Below, in pieces: positions 1 through 6,130 of a stretch of 7,907 bases of DNA. The notes under the pieces were generated by a model that saw only the letters and a program-made list of their open reading frames with translations, ran no database searches and was not told the origin of the DNA. The DNA is from an uncultured Clostridia bacterium (GTDB taxonomy: Bacteria; Bacillota; Clostridia; Christensenellales; Aristaeellaceae): contig CAKTYE010000092.1 of assembly GCA_934631985.1 (NCBI GenBank), positions 1 to 7,907 of the forward strand. Reading direction: 5' to 3'. How positions within the stretch are numbered: position 1 is the first letter of the stretch; each line of letters starts with the position of its first letter. A program made the position numbers and the translations under genes.

Positions 1-2
1 GT

Positions 3-788
3 ATGGAATTGACCCTGCATTATGCGGCGGCCGACATTGTGCCCGGAAAGGTAACCCTGACCCATGTCCGTTTCTTTTACCCGCAGTTTTCCGGCATGAT
101 GACGGAAACGGGTATCGCCGCGACGGATAACAGCCGCTGGAAAATGGTGGCGGTTACCTGCGATGACGGCCCCAAGGATTACACATCCAGCCTGGCGCTG
201 GACGCGTTTCGCAAAATCGGCGCGCGGGTTACCTATTTTACGGTAGGCAAGCAGCTGGAGCGCTACGGCTATGTGCTGCAAAAGCAGTACGACCAAAATC
301 ACATTTTTGGCAGCCATTCCTTTGACCATTACAGCGGCTATTCCTTCAAAAAGAAGGCCAGCCGCCTTAAGCAGCTGGATGAAAGCGCGGAATGGACCTA
401 TCCGTTGGTAGGGGAAGCGGCCAAGCTGTTTCGCGCTCCCGGCGGAACCTATCCGCCCTGGATTGAGGCGGGAATGCCGCTGCCCATCATTCAGTGGAGC
501 GTAGACACCAAGGACTATACCGGCAAAGCTCCCAAAAAGATTTTTTATGTCTTTCGGGATAAGGTGACAGAGGGCGATATCGTTCTGTGCCACGATACCG
601 GCAAGTACCTTTACGAATCCGTTCCCTTGTGGGGCGAATACCTGATTAACCGTGGCTATATGTTTGTAACGGTGGACGAACTGGCCGCTTCTTACGGGGT
701 AACCTTGCAGCCCAACGTTGTCTACTGGTCTGTACGTCCCGGCGAAAACAGCGAAGACCGCAGCAATATGGGTAAAAAGAAAAAATAG
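3..788 (+). CDS. NodB-type polysaccharide deacetylase, probably 5'-truncated by the window edge
   Basis: This is a metal-dependent carbohydrate esterase of family 4 (NodB fold), which removes N-acetyl groups from peptidoglycan or another envelope polysaccharide outside the membrane. All five family motifs are visible, numbered from the first Met: TCDDGP at 52-57 (usually TFDDGP; D54 candidate base, D55 metal), H105-SFD-H109 (metal histidines), RAPGG at 144-148, WSVDTKDY at 165-172 and LCHDT at 195-199 (H197 candidate catalytic acid). Residues 1-45 are not NodB and show no signal peptide, although the enzyme should be exported. The frame is open to the left edge and no ribosome binding site can be seen, so the ATG at 3 is probably internal and an N-terminal signal or accessory domain is missing. 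The Lys-rich C-terminus ends at TAG 786-788. Family call is secure; the substrate is unknown. Confidence 0.9.
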   Translation: MELTLHYAAADIVPGKVTLTHVRFFYPQFSGMMTETGIAATDNSRWKMVAVTCDDGPKDYTSSLALDAFRKIGARVTYFTVGKQLERYGYVLQKQYDQNHIFGSHSFDHYSGYSFKKKASRLKQLDESAEWTYPLVGEAAKLFRAPGGTYPPWIEAGMPLPIIQWSVDTKDYTGKAPKKIFYVFRDKVTEGDIVLCHDTGKYLYESVPLWGEYLINRGYMFVTVDELAASYGVTLQPNVVYWSVRPGENSEDRSNMGKKKK

Positions 789-810
789 AATAAAAATTCT
801 GAAATGCGTT

Positions 811-849
811 AAAAAGGGAACCGCTCCATTTCGAGCGGTTCCCTTCCTT
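811..849. terminator. Hairpin terminator shared by two convergent genes
   Basis: An 11-bp perfect stem (gggaaccgctc 816-826 with gagcggttccc 833-843) encloses a 6-nt loop. On the minus strand it is followed by a run of five T (complement of A 811-815), so it is a good Rho-independent terminator for the rubrerythrin gene. On the plus strand the tail is only ttcctt, so it serves the deacetylase gene less well. It lies in the 76-bp gap between the two stop codons. Confidence 0.88.
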
Positions 850-864
850 AAACGTTGCTTTTTC

Positions 865-1407
865 TTACTTGCCGAAGTAACGGTTCAGAAGACCCTCGAA
901 GGCCTTACCGTGACGGGCTTCATCGCGGGCCATTTCATGCACGGTGTCATGGATAGCGTCCAGACCCAGCTCCTTGGCTTTCTTGGCCAACTCGGTCTTG
1001 CCCATGGTAGCGCCGTTTTCGGCCTCTACGCGCACGCGCAGGTTTTCCTTGGTGGATTCGCTGACCACTTCGCCCAGCAGCTCGGCAAACTTGGCGGCAT
1101 GCTCGGCTTCTTCCATAGCGGCCTTTTCCCAGTACAGGCCGATTTCGGGATAACCTTCACGATGCGCCGCACGGGCCATAGCCAGGTACATACCAACCTC
1201 GGTGCATTCGCCGGTAAAGTTCTCGCGCAGACCCTGCTTGATTTCTTCGGGAACGTCCTTGGCTACGCCCACAATATGCTCGGCCACCCAGGTGCGGCCT
1301 TCTTCCATTTTGGCGAACTTTTCACGGGGAGCCTTGCAGACGGGGCAGAATTCGGGAGCCTCAGGACCTTCGTACACATAACCGCAAACCTTGCAAACCC
1401 ACTTCAT
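865..1407 (-). CDS. rbr: Reverse rubrerythrin (rubredoxin domain followed by diiron ferritin-like domain)
   Basis: This 180-aa cytoplasmic oxidative-stress protein is expected to reduce hydrogen peroxide (and possibly O2) with electrons from NADH through a rubredoxin reductase, as described for clostridial reverse rubrerythrins. The domain order is the reverse of classical rubrerythrin. A rubredoxin-like Fe(SCys)4 site comes first (C5-x2-C8 and C21-x2-C24), then a four-helix diiron domain with E67 in GECTE, E100-x2-H103 in MEEAEH, E128/E130, and E158 plus E163-x2-H166 in HEMARDEARH. Length and sequence closely resemble the Clostridium Rbr3 proteins as I remember them. The ATG at 1407 has a G-rich Shine-Dalgarno (complement of 1416-1424) 8 nt upstream. 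I see no convincing -35/-10 pair or PerR-type palindrome in the upstream gap. It appears monocistronic, ending at the shared terminator. Confidence 0.95.
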   Translation of the reverse strand: MKWVCKVCGYVYEGPEAPEFCPVCKAPREKFAKMEEGRTWVAEHIVGVAKDVPEEIKQGLRENFTGECTEVGMYLAMARAAHREGYPEIGLYWEKAAMEEAEHAAKFAELLGEVVSESTKENLRVRVEAENGATMGKTELAKKAKELGLDAIHDTVHEMARDEARHGKAFEGLLNRYFGK

Positions 1408-1415
1408 ACTGCATT

Positions 1416-1424
1416 ACCACCCCA
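1416..1424 (-). promoter_or_regulatory. Ribosome binding site of the reverse rubrerythrin gene
   Basis: The minus strand reads tggggtggt here, ending 8 nt before the ATG. It supports the start at 1407, but it is a GGGGTGG variant rather than the AGGAGG seen at neighbouring genes. Confidence 0.55.
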
Positions 1425-1510
1425 CGTCTTTGTTATCGTCGTTTTACTTTTTCATGGTTGAGGGCGGCTGCGTTTGCATCCCGCGTCCGCCTGAAAAGAG
1501 TATCAACGGC

Positions 1511-1563
1511 TTTTGCGAAAGTGAAACACCTTTTGCAAAAAGTTTTTTGCGGAAAACTTTTTG
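1511..1563. repeat. AT-rich inverted repeat with three TTTTGC-core motifs
   Basis: The 203-bp gap between the rubrerythrin start and the kinase stop holds no gene. Positions 1536-1546 (caaaaagtttt) and 1553-1563 (aaaactttttg) form a perfect 11-bp stem with loop ttgcgg. The core TTTTGC followed by A-rich sequence occurs three times: 1511-1520 (ttttgcgaaa), 1531-1540 (ttttgcaaaa, a perfect palindrome) and 1545-1556 (ttttgcggaaaa). Read leftward, the hairpin lies 48-75 nt past the kinase stop and could act as a weak terminator. It could equally be one copy of a dispersed intergenic repeat. Function is not shown. Confidence 0.6.
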
Positions 1564-1610
1564 TCAGGGGAGTGATTCGCCTCGCGAGGGGGAAATCCTG
1601 CCCTGCGCGC

Positions 1611-3254
1611 TTATTTTTCGTAGAACGTGCAGCCGCCGATGAACTCCCGCTCCAACGACAGCGGCGGGATCTCCGTCAGCGCGTTGTCCGGCACGGCGGG
1701 GAAATAGTGCAGCGTTTTCAAAAGCCGCCGTGCCATCAGATAGGTCGAATCTTCCGGCGGGATCGCTTCCAGCGCATCGTAGGCATAGCGCCGCAGAACA
1801 GGCAGTTCATAGTGCAGCGCCGTGTTGAATACGCTGTCCGCCTGCTCCTGATAGGGGAAGATCCAGGTGTCCTCTCCCCGGCGAACGCTCTCCCACATGC
1901 CCAGCGTTTCCTCTGCGGAGGAGCCGCGTTCCGCCATGTCGCGCACAATGCGGCGCAGCAGCCGCACGTCCGTGGTGCGGATGCGGTTGTGATCGTCCAG
2001 ATTGATGCACGTCAGGGCGCTGACGAAAATGCGGTGAACCTTTTCCTGAGGCAGCCCCTCGCTGAGCAGCGGGTTCAGCCCGTGAATGCCTTCGATGATC
2101 AACGGCTCGCCTGCGGACAATTGCATGGGCAGGCCCACTGCCTCTCGCTTACTCGTTTTGAAGTTGAAGACGGGACCCTCCACCGCCTCGCCCGCCAGCA
2201 GGCGGCGCAGATCATCCTGAATGCGGGGGATGTCCAGCGTGTGAATGCTTTCCAGGTCCAGGGTGCCATCAGGCTCCCGGGGCAGGGTGTCCCGGTTCAG
2301 GTAGTAATTGTCCAGGCTGAGCTGCATGGGGTGACGGCCCAGCACCTTCAGGTGGACCCGCAGCCGCTGGGCAAAGGTGGTCTTGCCGCTGGAACTGGGG
2401 CCGGCGATCAGAATGATCTGCGCCCCGGTCTGCACAATGCGATCCGCAATGGCGGCAATGGCCTTGTCGTGCAGCGCTTCGTTGACGCGGATGAATTCCC
2501 GCAGCTCGCCCCGCTCCATCATGCTGGCAAGGTCGGCAGCGTTCTGTACGCCAAGAATTTCGCACCAGCCTGCCGACTGTGCAAATACCGCCAAGTGTTT
2601 GGGCCGATCCACATACGCGGCGGGGCGGTTGGGATCGGTCTTGTCGGGCATCATCAATACAAAGCCCGGCGCGTGATACACCAGCGAAAAGACCCGCACC
2701 CACGCGGTGGAGGGAACCATCGCCCCATAGAAATAATCCCACATGCCGCCCAGGCAGTACATATCAAAATAAGGGAAGGGTCGATGTGCCAGCAGCGCCG
2801 CCTTGTCCTCCTGCCCGTCCCGGATGAAATAAGCGCGGGCCTCGTCCAGCGTCCAGCGCCGCTTTTCATAGGGAAGGTCCTCTGCGGCAATGCGCTCCAT
2901 TTCCGCTTCGATCTGCGCAATCAGCTCGGGAGTCAGCGTCAGCCCGGGCAGGCGCACAAAAACTCCCTGCCCGGCGGAATACTCAATGCGCACCTGTTCC
3001 CGCGGAAACAGCCGCCGCACGGCAAGCAGCATCATCATGCGCAGGGAGCGCTCATAGATGCGGCGGCCCTCCTCTTGCGCCAGCGTGATGGGGGACAGGG
3101 TGCAATTTTCCTGTACAGGCGTGGTCAGCTCCAAGACCTGCCCGCCGCACATGGCCGCGAGCGCCCCTTCCTCCGCTTGCAGCGCAGCGAGACATTCCGC
3201 CACGGAAGTCCCCCGGGGCAGCTTGGCCTGACGATCCTGATAATGTACGATCAT
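1611..3254 (-). CDS. Uridine kinase-like P-loop nucleoside kinase with N-terminal TGS/ThrRS-like domains
   Basis: This 547-aa fusion is about 2.5 times the length of a stand-alone uridine kinase. Residues 1 to about 60 look like a TGS-type ubiquitin-like domain. Residues 60 to about 210 resemble the editing/SAD region of threonyl-tRNA synthetase, but the usual metal-binding HxxxH is absent (the segment reads RSLRMMMLLAV). From about 270 comes a P-loop kinase: Walker A GPSSSGKTT at 285-293, SLDNYY at 313-318 (substrate region), DLESIHTLD from 333, IIEGIHGLNP at 386-395 and RTTDVRLLRRIVRD at 426-439. Known Udk enzymes phosphorylate uridine or cytidine with a nucleoside triphosphate in pyrimidine salvage; the substrate of this fused form cannot be told from sequence. 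The start at 3254 is chosen because caggaggtgg lies 6 nt upstream; the in-frame ATG at 3368 would read through the promoter region. It is transcribed alone, divergently from the MATE operon. Confidence 0.88.
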   Translation of the reverse strand: MIVHYQDRQAKLPRGTSVAECLAALQAEEGALAAMCGGQVLELTTPVQENCTLSPITLAQEEGRRIYERSLRMMMLLAVRRLFPREQVRIEYSAGQGVFVRLPGLTLTPELIAQIEAEMERIAAEDLPYEKRRWTLDEARAYFIRDGQEDKAALLAHRPFPYFDMYCLGGMWDYFYGAMVPSTAWVRVFSLVYHAPGFVLMMPDKTDPNRPAAYVDRPKHLAVFAQSAGWCEILGVQNAADLASMMERGELREFIRVNEALHDKAIAAIADRIVQTGAQIILIAGPSSSGKTTFAQRLRVHLKVLGRHPMQLSLDNYYLNRDTLPREPDGTLDLESIHTLDIPRIQDDLRRLLAGEAVEGPVFNFKTSKREAVGLPMQLSAGEPLIIEGIHGLNPLLSEGLPQEKVHRIFVSALTCINLDDHNRIRTTDVRLLRRIVRDMAERGSSAEETLGMWESVRRGEDTWIFPYQEQADSVFNTALHYELPVLRRYAYDALEAIPPEDSTYLMARRLLKTLHYFPAVPDNALTEIPPLSLEREFIGGCTFYEK

Positions 3255-3260
3255 GTACGT

Positions 3261-3269
3261 CCACCTCCT
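3261..3269 (-). promoter_or_regulatory. Strong ribosome binding site fixing the kinase start
   Basis: The minus strand carries AGGAGGTGG, 6 nt before the ATG at 3254. It is the reason for rejecting the longer reading frame that begins at 3368. Confidence 0.85.
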
Positions 3270-3275
3270 GCACCT

Positions 3276-3284
3276 ATTGTACCA
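3276..3284 (-). promoter_or_regulatory. Candidate extended -10 promoter of the kinase gene
   Basis: The minus strand reads TGGTACAAT, that is TG-n followed by a good -10 (TACAAT). No -35 hexamer is recognisable at 16-18 nt, which suits an extended -10 promoter. The start site would fall near 3269, almost on the Shine-Dalgarno, giving a leader of only about 15 nt. Confidence 0.45.
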
Positions 3285-3362
3285 GAAAGCCGCCCAAAGT
3301 GGGAGCGACAAATCACGGCGGAAGGGGAAATTGCAGCATGTCGAAAAATGGATGAAATCCCG

Positions 3363-3391
3363 TTGCATACTTCTACTAAAAGTGTTATACT
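3363..3391 (+). promoter_or_regulatory. Sigma-A promoter of the MATE-MarR-TauE operon
   Basis: TTGCAT (3363-3368) and TATACT (3386-3391) are separated by exactly 17 nt, close to consensus. Transcription should start near 3398, leaving a leader of about 45 nt before the MATE ATG. A second, weaker pair, TTGAAC (3391-3396), 17 nt and TTATGT (3414-3419), overlaps it and could give a start near 3426. Confidence 0.7.
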
Positions 3392-3393
3392 TG

Positions 3394-3415
3394 AACGGTT
3401 CTGAAATGAACCATT
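3394..3415. promoter_or_regulatory. Imperfect dyad over the MATE operon start site: candidate MarR operator
   Basis: GGTTC (3397-3401) and GAACC (3408-3412) form a perfect inverted repeat with a 6-bp spacer. One mismatched pair further out (3396/3413), symmetry resumes at 3394-3395 with 3414-3415. The roughly 22-bp element begins 3 bp after the -10 and covers the predicted start site, a position where a bound dimer would block RNA polymerase. MarR-family dimers bind dyads of about this size, and a MarR gene is second in this operon. Assignment to that regulator is inference. Confidence 0.5.
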
Positions 3416-3443
3416 ATGTTTTGAGCAACGGAGGAAGAAAGCG

Positions 3444-4814
3444 ATGCAGAAACAAGCCGAGCTGGGTACCGCCCCGGTCGGGAAGTTGCTGACGCGGCTG
3501 GCCATCCCGGCTATTACGGCGCAGCTGGTCAACATGCTGTACAATCTGGTGGACAGGGTATATATCGGTCATTTGCCGGAGGTTGGCACCCAGGCGCTGA
3601 CGGGCGTGGGCGTGTGCTTTCCCATCATTATGCTGGTGTCGGCCTTTGCGGCGCTGATCTATTCGGGCGGCGCGCCCCGGGCCAGCATTGAGATGGGCAA
3701 GCGCAACGACGCGGAGGCGGAACGCATTCTGGGCAACTGCACCGCACTGCTGATCTGCCTGTCCATTGTGCTGACGCTGGTGCTGAGCGCGTGGAACCGG
3801 CCCATCCTGCTGCTGTTCGGCGCAAGCGAGGCCACGATCCTCTACGCCACCCAGTATATGAACATCTATGCCCTGGGGACGATCTTTGTGCAGCTTTCCC
3901 TGGGCCTGAATGCCTTTATCACCTGCCAGGGCTTTGCACGCACCAGCATGCTGACCGTGCTGATCGGCGCGGTGCTGAATACGGTGCTGGACCCGCTGCT
4001 CATGTTCGTGCTGAACATGGGCGTGCAGGGCGCGGCACTGGCAACGGTGATCTCTCAGGCCGTGTCCGCCGTGTGGGTGATCCTCTTCCTGACGGGGAAA
4101 AAGACGAACCTGCGCCTGCGCACGGAAAATCTTCGCCTGTATTTCAAACGACTGGGACCCTGCGTGGCGCTAGGCCTGTCGCCCTTCATCATGCAAAGTA
4201 CCGAAAGCCTGATCGCTGTGTGCTTCAACACCTCCCTGCGCACCTATGGCGGCGACATGGCGGTGGGCGCCATGACCATCCTCACCAGCATCATGCAGTT
4301 TGCGCTGCTGCCTCTCAACGGCCTGACGCAGGCCTCCCAGCCGATCATCAGCTATAATTACGGCGCGCAGAATCCCGCGCGTGTTCGGGCGGCCTTTAAG
4401 CTGCTGCTGCGCTGCTGCCTGACCTATACGGCGGTGCTGTGGCTGACCGTGCAGCTCTTCTCGGGCATGTATATCGGCATGTTCACCCCGGATACGGTAC
4501 TGCGCGCGTACACCATTCCCTATCTGCGCATTTACATGAGCGGCACGGTGGTCTTCGGCATCCAGATCGGCTGCCAGCAGACCTTTGTGTCCATCGGCAA
4601 CGCGAAGAACAGCCTGTTTCTGGCGGTGCTGCGCAAAATCCTGCTGCTGATCCCGCTGATCTACGTCCTGCCCGCGCTGCTGCCGGACAAGGTGACGGCG
4701 GTGTTCCTGGCGGAGCCTGTGGCGGACGTCATCGCCGTAACGGTGACGAGCCTGATGTTCCGCAGCCGGTTCGGGGCTGCCATGCGGGCCATGGAGGCGA
4801 AGCAGCATGCATGA
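3444..4814 (+). CDS. MATE family efflux transporter (MepA-like)
   Basis: This 456-aa inner-membrane protein has the usual MATE length and about 12 hydrophobic segments. The family expels drugs or other organic cations in exchange for Na+ or H+. The N-terminal signature appears as LAIPAITAQLVNMLYNLVD at 19-37, followed by YIGHL. The loop around GGAPRASIEMGKRN at 75-88 matches the cytosolic loop of the first half, and QPIISYNYGAQNPARV at 299-314 is its counterpart in the second half, as expected of two pseudo-symmetric bundles. The start is supported by GGAGGA at 3430-3435, 8 nt upstream. The stop overlaps the following MarR gene, so the two are translationally linked. The substrate cannot be read from sequence; MepA-type pumps next to MarR regulators commonly handle cationic biocides and dyes. 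No damage is seen. Confidence 0.95.
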   Translation: MQKQAELGTAPVGKLLTRLAIPAITAQLVNMLYNLVDRVYIGHLPEVGTQALTGVGVCFPIIMLVSAFAALIYSGGAPRASIEMGKRNDAEAERILGNCTALLICLSIVLTLVLSAWNRPILLLFGASEATILYATQYMNIYALGTIFVQLSLGLNAFITCQGFARTSMLTVLIGAVLNTVLDPLLMFVLNMGVQGAALATVISQAVSAVWVILFLTGKKTNLRLRTENLRLYFKRLGPCVALGLSPFIMQSTESLIAVCFNTSLRTYGGDMAVGAMTILTSIMQFALLPLNGLTQASQPIISYNYGAQNPARVRAAFKLLLRCCLTYTAVLWLTVQLFSGMYIGMFTPDTVLRAYTIPYLRIYMSGTVVFGIQIGCQQTFVSIGNAKNSLFLAVLRKILLLIPLIYVLPALLPDKVTAVFLAEPVADVIAVTVTSLMFRSRFGAAMRAMEAKQHA

Positions 4815-5238
4815 GTATCTTGCACTGCGGCAGGCGATCAAGCACGGTTATGACGGCTGCATGGCCCGGGCCATGGCGGCAACGGGTTTGAACCGCATGG
4901 AGCTGGATGTGCTGCTGTTTCTGGCGAACAATCCCGAGCAGGATACCGCCGCCGCCATGGTGCGCCTGCGGGGCCTGAGCAAGAGCCATGTTTCCGCCGC
5001 GGTGGAGGAGCTGGTGCGGCGGGGGATGCTCACCCGACATGTGGCGGCGGACAACCGCCGGGAGATCCATTTGCTGCTGACGGACGCCGCAGCCCCGGCA
5101 GTGTCGCTGGGACGTGCGGCGCAGGAGCGCTTCGGGCAGCAGCTGCTGGCAGGCATCACTCCCGAGGAGCAAGCCTTTCTGGAACGCTGCATGAAGAAGA
5201 TCTTAGCCAACCTGGAAGAAAAGGAGCTGAAACCATGA
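4807..5238 (+). CDS. MarR-family transcriptional regulator
   Basis: This 143-aa protein has normal length for the family, dimeric winged-helix regulators that usually repress a neighbouring efflux gene until a small ligand binds. The DNA-binding domain spans about 30-92: helix MELDVLLFLANN, recognition helix SKSHVSAAVEELVRRG at 58-73, and a wing holding the typical D-x-RR (D82, R84, R85). The terminal helices supply the dimer interface. The ATG at 4807 lies 8 nt inside the MATE gene, with GGAGG at 4793-4797; an ATG at 4811 is out of frame. Its stop overlaps the TauE start (ATGA). Placed between two exporters and downstream of a promoter dyad, it is most simply the autoregulating repressor of all three genes. 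Whether it represses and what ligand it senses are inferred or unknown. Confidence 0.93.
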   Translation: MHEYLALRQAIKHGYDGCMARAMAATGLNRMELDVLLFLANNPEQDTAAAMVRLRGLSKSHVSAAVEELVRRGMLTRHVAADNRREIHLLLTDAAAPAVSLGRAAQERFGQQLLAGITPEEQAFLERCMKKILANLEEKELKP

Positions 5239-6008
5239 CGCTTTTTCAAGTGCTGATCTGCTTTCTGGCGGGTATGGGCGCCGGGCTGGGAACAGGCTTT
5301 GCGGGCATGAGCGCCGCGGCGGTCATCAGTCCCATGCTGACCACCTTTCTGGGCATGGACCCCTATCAGGCAGTGGGCATTGCACTTGCCAGCGATGTGC
5401 TGGCAAGCGCCGCCAGCGCCTACACCTACGGCAAACATGGCAATCTGGACGTGCGCAATGGCCTGACCATGATGGTGACGGTGCTGGCGTTCACGCTGGT
5501 GGGCAGCTATCTGGCAAGCCTGCTGCCCAGCGCCACCATGGGCAGCTTCTCGGTGGTGATGACGCTGCTGCTGGGTGTGAAGTTTATCGTGCGCCCCGTC
5601 ATGACCACCAAGGAGGCCATGGCGGCGGTGGACGCAAAGAAGCGGACGGTGCAGTCCATCGCCTGCGGAACGGTAATCGGCCTGATTTGCGGCTTTGTGG
5701 GCGCGGGCGGCGGCATGATGATGCTTCTGCTGCTGACCTCAGTGCTGGGCTATGAGCTGAAAACGGCAGTAGGCACCAGCGTGTTCATCATGGCCTTCAC
5801 GGCCCTGACAGGCTCGGTGAGCCACTTCGCCATTGGCGGTGCGCCCGACTGGGGTACGCTGCTGCTGTGTGTGGCCTTCACGCTGCTGTGGGCGCAGATC
5901 GCCGCCCGCTTCGCGAACAAGGCCAAGCCCGAAACCCTCAACCGCGCCACCGGCGTGGTGCTGGTGGTGCTGGGCGCGGCAATTTTGCTGTTTAAGTATT
6001 TGGCGTAA
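5235..6008 (+). CDS. TauE/SafE family membrane permease
   Basis: This 257-aa integral membrane protein has about eight hydrophobic segments in two related halves. The paired glycine-rich motifs of the family are clear: GAGLGTGFAGM at 16-26 and GLICGFVGAGGG at 149-160. The first is followed by DPYQAVGIALASDVLASAASAYTYGKHGN (42-70) and the second by ELKTAVGTSVFIMAF (174-188). Characterised relatives move sulfite, sulfoacetate, taurine-derived sulfonates or other small organic anions. No sulfonate-metabolism gene is nearby, so the substrate is open. AAGGAG (5221-5226) lies 8 nt before the ATG, and the start overlaps the MarR stop in ATGA, so it is co-translated. A MATE pump and a TauE protein under one MarR gene suggest both respond to the same compound; this is inference. 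Confidence 0.92.
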   Translation: MTLFQVLICFLAGMGAGLGTGFAGMSAAAVISPMLTTFLGMDPYQAVGIALASDVLASAASAYTYGKHGNLDVRNGLTMMVTVLAFTLVGSYLASLLPSATMGSFSVVMTLLLGVKFIVRPVMTTKEAMAAVDAKKRTVQSIACGTVIGLICGFVGAGGGMMMLLLLTSVLGYELKTAVGTSVFIMAFTALTGSVSHFAIGGAPDWGTLLLCVAFTLLWAQIAARFANKAKPETLNRATGVVLVVLGAAILLFKYLA

Positions 6009-6030
6009 CCCAGCAGCAACATACCCCCGC

Positions 6031-6107
6031 CAAAAGGCTCCCCTGAAAGGGGAGCTGTCCCGAAGGGACTAAGGGGTTATCGGTTATCCGACTTACTTCG
6101 CCCCTTT
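6031..6107. repeat. Hairpin-rich, repeat-like intergenic element
   Basis: The 122-bp gap between the TauE and PLD genes has no gene. In sequence order it shows: a 7-bp stem (gctcccc 6037-6043 with ggggagc 6049-6055, loop tgaaa, extendable by one G-T pair); a second stem (gtccc 6057-6061 with gggac 6065-6069, loop gaa); and a third (aagggg 6071-6076 with cccctt 6101-6106) enclosing the small stem cgg/ccg (6081-6083, 6088-6090) and a tandem 7-mer ggttatc (6075-6081, 6082-6088). The style, ggctcccct-gaaa-ggggagct followed by a second short hairpin, recalls small dispersed repeats I associate with gut Clostridia. That membership is from memory and untested. There is no T-run, so it is not an obvious terminator. 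Confidence 0.55.
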
Positions 6108-6113
6108 GCACGA

Positions 6114-6129
6114 AAGGAGAAAGCTCTCC
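6114..6129 (+). promoter_or_regulatory. PLD ribosome binding site inside a small hairpin
   Basis: AAGGAG (6114-6119) lies 11 nt before the ATG at 6131 and is the only good Shine-Dalgarno here. GGAGA (6116-6120) can pair with TCTCC (6125-6129) around a 4-nt loop, and CCTTT (6103-6107) can alternatively pair with AAAGG (6113-6117). Either fold would occlude the site. The stems are short, so a regulatory effect is speculative. Confidence 0.5.
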
Positions 6130-6130
6130 C

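Noticed and set aside
718..1461. A 247-codon plus-strand frame across the deacetylase end and the rubrerythrin gene
   Set aside because: It overlaps the end of one gene, crosses the terminator hairpin and is antisense to the rubrerythrin gene; no domain is visible.
1580..1589. The 10-bp palindrome cctcgcgagg
   Set aside because: It is short, without a loop or T-run, and unremarkable in GC-rich DNA; I could not tie it to a function.
3255..3368. A 38-residue N-terminal extension of the kinase to an ATG at 3368
   Set aside because: It would cross the candidate -10 and the strong AGGAGG site directly before the ATG at 3254; the extra residues do not look like the family.
1458..3404. A 648-codon plus-strand open frame lying opposite the kinase gene
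   Set aside because: It is antisense to a gene with clear kinase motifs. Its translation is rich in Gln, His and Arg with no recognisable domain, as expected of a GC-rich shadow frame, and it has no good ribosome binding site.
3392..3443. A riboswitch or leader peptide ahead of the MATE gene
   Set aside because: The leader is only about 45 nt, too short for known riboswitch classes, and holds no small frame with its own ribosome binding site.
4170..4841. A 223-codon minus-strand frame opposite the MATE gene
   Set aside because: The composition is typical of an antisense shadow and it has no credible start signal.
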